DNA from: CAZCSY01 sp964501505
GTDB taxonomy: Bacteria > Omnitrophota > Gorgyraeia > Velamenicoccales > Velamenicoccaceae
DNA length: 19,246 nt
Reading direction: 5' to 3'
NCBI GenBank assembly: GCA_964501505.1
Contig: CAZCSY010000024.1
Span: forward strand, 1 to 19,246
Shown: piece after piece, positions 13,851 to 19,246 of the stretch
How the letters are laid out: the number at the start of each line of letters is the position of its first letter
Position numbering within the stretch: the stretch's first letter is position 1
Made by a program: the position numbers and the translations under genes
Notes under the pieces: model-generated
Told to the model about the DNA's origin: nothing
The model's input: the letters and a program-made list of their open reading frames with translations, nothing else
The model's database searches: none

Positions 13851-14723
13851 ATGAACCGCAAGAGGCTTCTCCCGCTCCTTGATGAGGGCTTTCGCCGGGC
13901 CGAGGTCGTCACCCGCGATCACGCTCGGACCTTTTACTTCGCTTCGCGCTTCCTGTCTCCCGAGAAACGACGGGCCAGCTACGCGGTCTATGCCGCCTGC
14001 CGCCTCTGCGATCAGGCGGTCGACGATATGACCCCCGACCCTCTCGGTCAACTCGAGATGATGCGCGTGCGCCTCGAGGCGGCTTACGACCTGCGTTCTT
14101 GCGGCGACGACCCGCTGATGGAAGCGCTGCGTGAGACCATCGTCGCCTATGACCTGCCCAGGAGATATTTCGAGGACCTCTCGGAGGGTATGAAGATGGA
14201 CCTGACTAAGAGGCGATACGCCAGCTTCGCCGAGCTCTTCCTTTACTGCTACCGCGTGGCCGGTGTCGTCGGCCTGATGATGGCCAAGATCTTCGGCGCC
14301 GAAACGCCGGAGGCCGAAAAGCACGCGCTGGACACGGCCATCGCCATGCAACTGACGAATATCCTGCGCGACATCAAGGAAGACCTCGGCCGCGGCCGCA
14401 TCTACCTGCCGCAGGATGAGATGGCCGCCGCCGGCGTCACCGAGGAAACTATCCGAAAAGGCGACGTGACGGCAGGCTTCCTCGCCCTGATGCGCCGCCA
14501 GATCGAACGCACCCGCTCCTTCTATCGGGAAGGACATAAGGGGATAGAAGCCATCATCGACAAAAACGCCCGGCTCGTCGCGATGCTGATGACCGGCCTC
14601 TACGAGCGTATCCTGGATAAGATCGAGCAACAACACTATAATGTCTTCAAGGCGCGCGCCGTGGTGCCGCTGCACGAAAAGATCTGGGGCGCGTCAAGGA
14701 TCATCCTGGGCTCGTCACGATGA
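13851..14723 (+). CDS. Squalene/phytoene synthase family protein
   Basis: This enzyme family joins two prenyl diphosphates head to head (two FPP to presqualene/squalene, or two GGPP to phytoene). The 290-residue product has RTFYFASRFL near the N-terminus, the first aspartate-rich motif in CRLCDQAVDD and the second in QLTNILRDIKEDLGRGRIYLP, plus YCYRVAGVVGLMM, all typical. It overlaps ispH by ATGA (14720-14723), tying it to isoprenoid supply. A truncated phytoene desaturase remnant lies just downstream on the other strand, which suggests a former carotenoid (crtB-like) context, but HpnC/HpnD-type squalene synthesis is equally possible. The ATG at 13851 has no ribosome site, and the nearest -10 places the transcript start almost at the ATG. 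Confidence 0.9.
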   Translation: MNRKRLLPLLDEGFRRAEVVTRDHARTFYFASRFLSPEKRRASYAVYAACRLCDQAVDDMTPDPLGQLEMMRVRLEAAYDLRSCGDDPLMEALRETIVAYDLPRRYFEDLSEGMKMDLTKRRYASFAELFLYCYRVAGVVGLMMAKIFGAETPEAEKHALDTAIAMQLTNILRDIKEDLGRGRIYLPQDEMAAAGVTEETIRKGDVTAGFLALMRRQIERTRSFYREGHKGIEAIIDKNARLVAMLMTGLYERILDKIEQQHYNVFKARAVVPLHEKIWGASRIILGSSR

Positions 14724-15556
14724 AGATCCGCCTCGCCCCCTCAGCAGGTTTCTGTTTCGGCGTCAAGAGGGCCCTGGAGATGGCCCTGGTCACCGCGCGG
14801 CACGAGCACCGCGTGGAGATGCTCGGCGATATCGTCCACAACGAAGACGTGATCGCCCGTGTCCGCCGGGCCGGAATAAAAAAAATCAAGCGGCTGGGCA
14901 AAGGCGAAGGTCATACGCTGCTGATACGGGCCCACGGCGTGCCGCAGGCCCTGCGCCGGCGGGCCCGGCGTCTCGGCTATACGGTCGTCGACGCCACCTG
15001 CCCGATGGTCACGGAGATCCACCGGCTCGCCGTGGCGGCCGAGCGAAACGGTGAATCCGTCATCATCATCGGCGACAAGAAACACGACGAGGTGCGCGGC
15101 ATCGTCGGCCAACTCAAAAAACGGGCGATCGTCATCGACCGCATCGACACCCTCCCCCGCGCCCGCCTCAAAAGACTCAAAGAAGCCACGGTCGTCATCC
15201 AATCAACCCAGAACCTCGAAAAGGCCCTGGCGATCGTCCGCGAACTCGAACAGATCATCCCGCGGCTGACCTTCCACAACACCATCTGCGGCCCGACGCG
15301 CAAGAAGCAAGACGAGATCCGGTCCCTGCCGCTTGAAAACGACGCCGTGGTCGTCATCGGCTCGCGGTCAAGCGCCAATACCAGCCGGCTCTATGAGATC
15401 GCCAAGGGCCTGAACCCCAGAAGTCACTGGATCCAGTCCGCTCGCGACCTGAAGAAAAAATGGTTCAGGGACGTCAAGACGGTCGGTGTGACGGCCGGCG
15501 CCTCGACGCCCGACGTCACCACCCGGAGCGTCATCCGCGCCCTGCGGCGCCTCTGA
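14720..15556 (+). CDS. ispH: 4-hydroxy-3-methylbut-2-enyl diphosphate reductase
   Basis: IspH (LytB) is the last enzyme of the MEP pathway, reducing HMBPP to IPP and DMAPP with a [4Fe-4S] cluster. The 278-residue protein has the three cluster cysteines in AGFCFGVKRA (Cys12), VDATCPMV and NTICGPTRKKQ. The catalytic glutamate lies in GDKKHDEVRG and the substrate-binding serines and asparagine in IGSRSSANTSRLYEI. It ends GASTPDVTTRSVIRALRRL, a normal C-terminus. Its start overlaps the stop of the prenyl synthase (ATGA), so the two are translated together. Its last 26 bp overlap the 3' end of the opposing desaturase remnant frame. Confidence 0.96.
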   Translation: MKIRLAPSAGFCFGVKRALEMALVTARHEHRVEMLGDIVHNEDVIARVRRAGIKKIKRLGKGEGHTLLIRAHGVPQALRRRARRLGYTVVDATCPMVTEIHRLAVAAERNGESVIIIGDKKHDEVRGIVGQLKKRAIVIDRIDTLPRARLKRLKEATVVIQSTQNLEKALAIVRELEQIIPRLTFHNTICGPTRKKQDEIRSLPLENDAVVVIGSRSSANTSRLYEIAKGLNPRSHWIQSARDLKKKWFRDVKTVGVTAGASTPDVTTRSVIRALRRL

Positions 15557-15782
15557 CCCCCACCTCAGCCCTCGAACGCCAAACACTCCCCCTCCTTCCT
15601 CGGTCAAAGAGGACGAAGGACGACCCCGTGTCGAACCTGAAACCTTTGTCTTCCACCATGTGGGCGCGGCCGCCGCACTCGGGAAGCTTTTCAAAGACCT
15701 CGACCTCGTGGCCGCGGCGGGCCAGGCGCGCAGCCGTAGCCAATCCCCCGACCCCCGCCCCCACCACGCCGATCTTCTTCAC
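15531..15782 (-). pseudogene. Phytoene desaturase (CrtI-like) N-terminal remnant
   Basis: The first 60 or so codons read KKIGVVGAGVGGLATAARLARRGHEVEVFEKLPECGGRAHM and then GFRFDTGSSFVL. This is the FAD-binding N-terminus of CrtI-type phytoene/dehydrosqualene desaturases (GxGxxG, then the glutamate after the second strand, then CGGRA). After about 15597 the similarity stops, and an Arg/Gly-rich tail runs to a stop at 15531 inside the end of ispH. The family is normally about 490-510 residues, so most of the gene is missing and no other frame here continues it. The GTG start at 15782 still has GGGAGACGAT before it and lies 13 bp after the TamB-like gene. It appears to be a deletion remnant; an assembly error is possible. 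Confidence 0.75.
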
Positions 15783-15795
15783 ATCGTCTCCCGCG

Positions 15796-17076
15796 TCAAA
15801 AAGTCGTCTTATACTTCAACAAGACGGAATTATCGGTCTGTGTGGGCGCGGTCTCGTTCGCACCTGCCGCCGAACTGCGGCTGGCCGCCGTTGTCGCCTC
15901 CACGCTGACGCCGCGGGCCACGTCATAGCTGACGCCCGCGCTCTGGGTGGTCTTGCGGTCGTCGGCGGTCCGGCCCTGCTCCTGTTCCACGCCATAGCGC
16001 ACCTGAAGGTCCTTGGTGACCTCCTTGGCCACGCCGATGCCCTGCGCGTTCGGCTCGACCCTGAAGGTGACGTCCGTGAGTCCGAGCCGGCTGATGAACT
16101 CCGTTATCCTGCCGCCAAAGACCAAAAGGTCCAGAACGTCTTTGGCCAGATCCGCCGGGATCTGACCCCGGGCCACGGCCTCCTGATCGCTGCTGAGCGA
16201 CCGCCCCGTCAGAAGCATCGCCATCAGGTACATCTGCGACAACGACGCGTCGTCCGATGTGAACCGCAGTTCCGGCGCTGCCGGCGTCCCCGTCAGGTGG
16301 ATGCGTATCGGCGTACGGCCCACCACCGCCTCGCCCCTCAGGTCGAGCGACGGGTCCTGCTCGTCCCTGCGCAACGTCACGCGGCCTTGCGTCAGCCGCA
16401 CGGTGCTGCGCGGCAGGATCAGACGCCCCGACTCGATGACAAGGGCTCCCTCCAGGGGTTGGCGTGAAGAAGAAAAGACCGTCAGCGAAAAACGCAGACG
16501 TACGTCTTCGCCGGCGATGCGCTCAAAATATATCTTGCCCGTCTCAAGGCCCCCTTCCATCTTGAGCGCCGACACGGGACCTGTCAGCGTCGCGTCGAAA
16601 GACACCACCGGCCCCCTGAGGGATGCCAACTTTTTATCCGCCGGAAAAAGACTCAGGAGGTCCTGGATGCCGGCGTTTCGCACATACACCTGCGCGTCAA
16701 CGCTACCCTCGCGGTATATGCCGTCGGCGACGAGGGCGGCGGAACCCGGCAAGAGGAGCCGGCCGTTGACGACCTCGACATTAAGGCCGTCCGGCGACAG
16801 GGAATCAAAATAGACATCGACCTTCTGGATGCGCAGGACGGTGCCGTCCGGCAAGAAGGCCGCGTCGCGTAGCTCCACCTCCCGCAGGGTCAGCTGAGAC
16901 CCAAGGCTCCCTTGCATCGCCTTGACGTCATAGCCGTCCGGTGAGCTCAGGCCCGTCATCACCCGGCGCACCATGAAACGCCCTCCGGCCTGAGTAAAGA
17001 TCAAAAAGGCCGTCGTGCCGAGCAACGCGGCCGCCCCCAGGACAAGGAACCAAAAAATCATCCATCGCTTCTTCAT
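15796..17076 (-). CDS. Short TamB-like translocation/assembly protein (AsmA/TamB family)
   Basis: TamB-type proteins span the periplasm and help move phospholipids or assemble outer-membrane proteins. The 426-residue product has one N-terminal membrane segment (KKRWMIFWFLVLGAAALLGTTAFLIF). A beta-rich region with GSLGSQLTLREVELRD follows, and then the TamB C-terminal domain: GRLILPRSTVRLTQGRVTLRR, DLRGEAVVG, LTGTPAAPELRFTSDD, MYLMAMLLTGR and ISRLGLTDVTFRVEP. It ends SVLLKYKTTF, with a terminal aromatic. Full-size TamB exceeds 1000 residues, so this is a short version lacking most of the central beta-helix, though both ends are intact. The ATG at 17076 is preferred over the GTG at 17082 because GAGGTGGAA precedes it. 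The nuclease gene lies 56 bp upstream and the desaturase remnant 13 bp downstream. Confidence 0.82.
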   Translation of the reverse strand: MKKRWMIFWFLVLGAAALLGTTAFLIFTQAGGRFMVRRVMTGLSSPDGYDVKAMQGSLGSQLTLREVELRDAAFLPDGTVLRIQKVDVYFDSLSPDGLNVEVVNGRLLLPGSAALVADGIYREGSVDAQVYVRNAGIQDLLSLFPADKKLASLRGPVVSFDATLTGPVSALKMEGGLETGKIYFERIAGEDVRLRFSLTVFSSSRQPLEGALVIESGRLILPRSTVRLTQGRVTLRRDEQDPSLDLRGEAVVGRTPIRIHLTGTPAAPELRFTSDDASLSQMYLMAMLLTGRSLSSDQEAVARGQIPADLAKDVLDLLVFGGRITEFISRLGLTDVTFRVEPNAQGIGVAKEVTKDLQVRYGVEQEQGRTADDRKTTQSAGVSYDVARGVSVEATTAASRSSAAGANETAPTQTDNSVLLKYKTTF

Positions 17077-17132
17077 TTCCACCTCACCAAAAATTGAGAC
17101 AAAAGTGCCTTGATCATCTTAGCCTCAGTTGG

Positions 17133-19246
17133 CTAGCGACAAAGGTAGAAGAACGGGCAACGCTGGCAATGCGCCGGGTCGCTGCGGTCCGGCTCGAACG
17201 GCACGGTCGGGTCGAAGATCTCGTTCAGGATAAAGGCGCAGGCGCGCTTGCAACCATCCAGGACGCGTCGCCGCTCGGCCGCCGGCAGCGCTTCGCCGAA
17301 AAAGCGCCTGAAGCCGTTTTCCTGACGCGCGGTGCGAAGATAATACAAGGCCGCGTCCAGGCCTTCGGGCCGCTCCTCTTGTTCGACCACCGCCAAATAC
17401 AGCGGCAGCTGCAGCGACCGCATCCGGTTCTTCACGCTTGAACGCGTGAACGCCGCCCCCTCCCAGGCGCCGCGCCTGGGCATCACATCCGTCACGCCCG
17501 TCTTGTAATCCACAATAAGGAGGCTGCCGTCGGTGAGCCGGTCCAGCCGGTCGATCTTTGCCTTGAGACGGAAGGTCGTGCCAAAAAAGTCCAGGACCGT
17601 CTCATAGACCTTTTCGAGGCCCCACACGGCAGCGACAGGCCGCTCCTCTTCGCGCAGAAGAAACTCCTCCAGGCGAACGCGCAGGACCTCCTTGACCAGG
17701 AAGGCATCCGCGCGCATGCGTCGCGCCAGCTGCTGTTCGAAGAGATCGTCAAAATCCCTGAAAAAGGCCATCCGGAACTTCGCGTCGATCTTCGCAGGCC
17801 GGCCCAGGAACTTTTTAAACGTCCCCTCAAGCAGTCCGTGGACAAAATTGCCGATATCCGACCCTTCGGCCTCCTCGAGCAGGTCCTCGCGCTCGCGCAG
17901 ACCCAGGACGTATTGATAATAAAAACGCAACGGGCAGCCCACGTAAATATCCAGGCTCGAGGCGGAAAAGGTCAATTGTCTAAGATGCGCGAGGGGAACC
18001 TCTCTCTTCGCGATGCACGCAGCCTCGGCGCTGACGCGGATCTCAAAGGTCCCCCGGCTGACCGGCACGACATTCAGACGGCCTGCCGCCTTCTCCTTCT
18101 CCCAGATCAATCCCTCCAGGAACCGGCTGGGCGAGCGGTCGTCGCGCTCCTGGTAAAAGAGGTGCACGTTCTTCGCCGCCGTCAGGAGGCGCGTGAACTG
18201 ATACCGCTGGATCTCCTCTTCTTTTTCCAGGCGGTCCAGGCCCAGACTGATCATGACGTCGCGGGGGATAAGCGGCTCATGGATCTTGAGCTTCGGCAGG
18301 ACGGACTCATTGACGTCTAAGACGAGGACATTCTCAAAGTCCAGCGACCGCGTCTCGAGAAACCCCAGGACCTGCATCCCTTTGAGCGGCGAGCCGGAAA
18401 AGGCCACGGCCTCGTGTTCCAGCCGGCCCTTGCAGATCTTGAAGATCTCTTCCCTCGGGAAGGGCTCGCGTCCACAGGCCGCCTGTCGCAGCTCCTCGCA
18501 GATCGCGAAGAGGCGCTGCATCAATTTAAGGTTGAGCGGATACTTCTCCAGGGCGCTGTGCGCAAGCAGGCAATCCAGCAGACCTTCCAGGGCCCGGGCG
18601 AACGAACTCAGGTCCGAGACCCCCTCCCACGATTCAAAGAAGACACGGTGCAGTCCAGACAAGGTCTTTTTCAGGGACGCGGCCCGGCCGGACGGCGCTC
18701 CTGCGAGAAAGACCTCCGCCTCCTGGACCGCCTCGCGGCACGCCTGCACTTCCTTGAGGGAGATAAAAAGACTTCCGGAAAGATCGCTGGGCAAGACACC
18801 GGACAAGGCCTCTTCGATCTTATGGACCAGGATACGTGTGGCGGCGGTATCACCGGAAAAATCGAGATTTTTTACCAGAGGGTGATTGAGGATGCGCAGG
18901 TAATCTTTCGCATAATAGGCATCTTCCCGGCGCGTCGCCTGGGCCTCGAAAACGGCCGTCAAAAGGGTGTAGAGCGACGTCCGGGTCACGGGGTAGCCCA
19001 TCGAGACGTTCACGTCCTTGACGAGCGTCGCGATGTCGCAGAGCAAGGGGACGAGGGCGCCGCTGTCCGGAAGGACGACGACGGTCTTCTCGCGGTCCCG
19101 GATGCGGCTCAAGACATCGCGCACCTGCTCGGTCATGGCGTCGTCGAAGGCCGCACGGCGGCCGGCCAATTCGGCGGTCAACTGCTCGACGCGCTCCGGC
19201 GAAGGTGGCCGCGGTGCGCCGACCAATCGGCAGATCCGCCCGAGCA
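17133..19246 (-). CDS. AddB-like PD-(D/E)XK nuclease/helicase protein (partial, N-terminus off the window)
   Basis: About 704 codons of a DNA repair protein resembling the AddB subunit of AddAB, which processes double-strand breaks for RecA loading. The C-terminal nuclease shows FSASSLDIYVGCPLRFYYQY (cluster cysteine near 17935), GNFVHGLLEG, then KAKIDRLDRL and LLIVDYKTG (17499-17511), giving the D...DxK active site. CQRCPFFYLC at the very end (17139-17170) supplies the remaining [4Fe-4S] cysteines. Upstream, VLGFLETRSLDFENVLVLDVNESVLPK is the inactive helicase motif region typical of AddB. The frame is open at the right edge; a TTG at 19226 is not a convincing start, so the gene continues beyond. 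No AddA/RecB partner is in view. Confidence 0.85.
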   Translation of the reverse strand, partial: LGRICRLVGAPRPPSPERVEQLTAELAGRRAAFDDAMTEQVRDVLSRIRDREKTVVVLPDSGALVPLLCDIATLVKDVNVSMGYPVTRTSLYTLLTAVFEAQATRREDAYYAKDYLRILNHPLVKNLDFSGDTAATRILVHKIEEALSGVLPSDLSGSLFISLKEVQACREAVQEAEVFLAGAPSGRAASLKKTLSGLHRVFFESWEGVSDLSSFARALEGLLDCLLAHSALEKYPLNLKLMQRLFAICEELRQAACGREPFPREEIFKICKGRLEHEAVAFSGSPLKGMQVLGFLETRSLDFENVLVLDVNESVLPKLKIHEPLIPRDVMISLGLDRLEKEEEIQRYQFTRLLTAAKNVHLFYQERDDRSPSRFLEGLIWEKEKAAGRLNVVPVSRGTFEIRVSAEAACIAKREVPLAHLRQLTFSASSLDIYVGCPLRFYYQYVLGLREREDLLEEAEGSDIGNFVHGLLEGTFKKFLGRPAKIDAKFRMAFFRDFDDLFEQQLARRMRADAFLVKEVLRVRLEEFLLREEERPVAAVWGLEKVYETVLDFFGTTFRLKAKIDRLDRLTDGSLLIVDYKTGVTDVMPRRGAWEGAAFTRSSVKNRMRSLQLPLYLAVVEQEERPEGLDAALYYLRTARQENGFRRFFGEALPAAERRRVLDGCKRACAFILNEIFDPTVPFEPDRSDPAHCQRCPFFYLCR

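Overview
The window is about 19.2 kb of GC-rich bacterial chromosome, densely packed with genes. Nearly everything is on the minus strand; the only plus-strand genes are a squalene/phytoene synthase and ispH. The organism is a diderm with a lipopolysaccharide outer membrane: the window encodes a lipoprotein-releasing Lol ABC system, a PagL-type lipid A deacylase, a TamB-like protein and a likely lipoprotein. Isoprenoids come from the MEP pathway (ispH). The gene mix, with a carboxyspermidine-type polyamine locus and small conserved lipoproteins of unknown function, resembles uncultured lineages such as Candidatus Omnitrophota. That placement is an impression from gene content only. No rRNA, tRNA, CRISPR array, transposase or phage gene is visible.

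Layout, all minus strand unless stated. 1-3862: lysS, lolC/E, lolD, ilvE (ilvE runs off the left edge), a tightly coupled operon driven by a perfect consensus sigma-70 promoter (4056-4084) through a leader of about 190 nt with several possible hairpins. 4119-7201: a polyamine locus, nspC (carboxyspermidine decarboxylase), a carboxyspermidine dehydrogenase and a SpeD-like pyruvoyl decarboxylase. It has two promoters that share a 14-nt motif and ends in a good intrinsic terminator. 7224-7747: yqeY with its own terminator. 7762-7883: a small interspersed repeat built from copies of an 18-nt sequence. 7888-9082: pagL and a putative lipoprotein. 9087-12419: a two-component pair with unusual topology. 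The receiver is fused through one membrane segment to a DUF192 domain, and the histidine kinase has no membrane segment but carries a long Gly-Pro repeat. 12474-13591: a CDF cation efflux protein preceded by an overlapping 70-codon ORF. 13592-13850: divergent intergenic region. 13851-15556 (+): squalene/phytoene synthase and ispH, overlapping by ATGA. 15531-19246: a truncated phytoene desaturase remnant, a short TamB-like protein and an AddB-like PD-(D/E)XK nuclease open at the right edge.

The strongest candidates for something new are (1) the compact polyamine locus, in which the SpeD homologue may have been repurposed to make putrescine or agmatine, because the neighbouring pathway needs no decarboxylated AdoMet; (2) the two-component pair in which the kinase is soluble while the receiver is membrane-tethered and carries a predicted extracytoplasmic DUF192 domain; and (3) the shared promoter motif and the leader with mutually exclusive helices in front of the SpeD-like gene.
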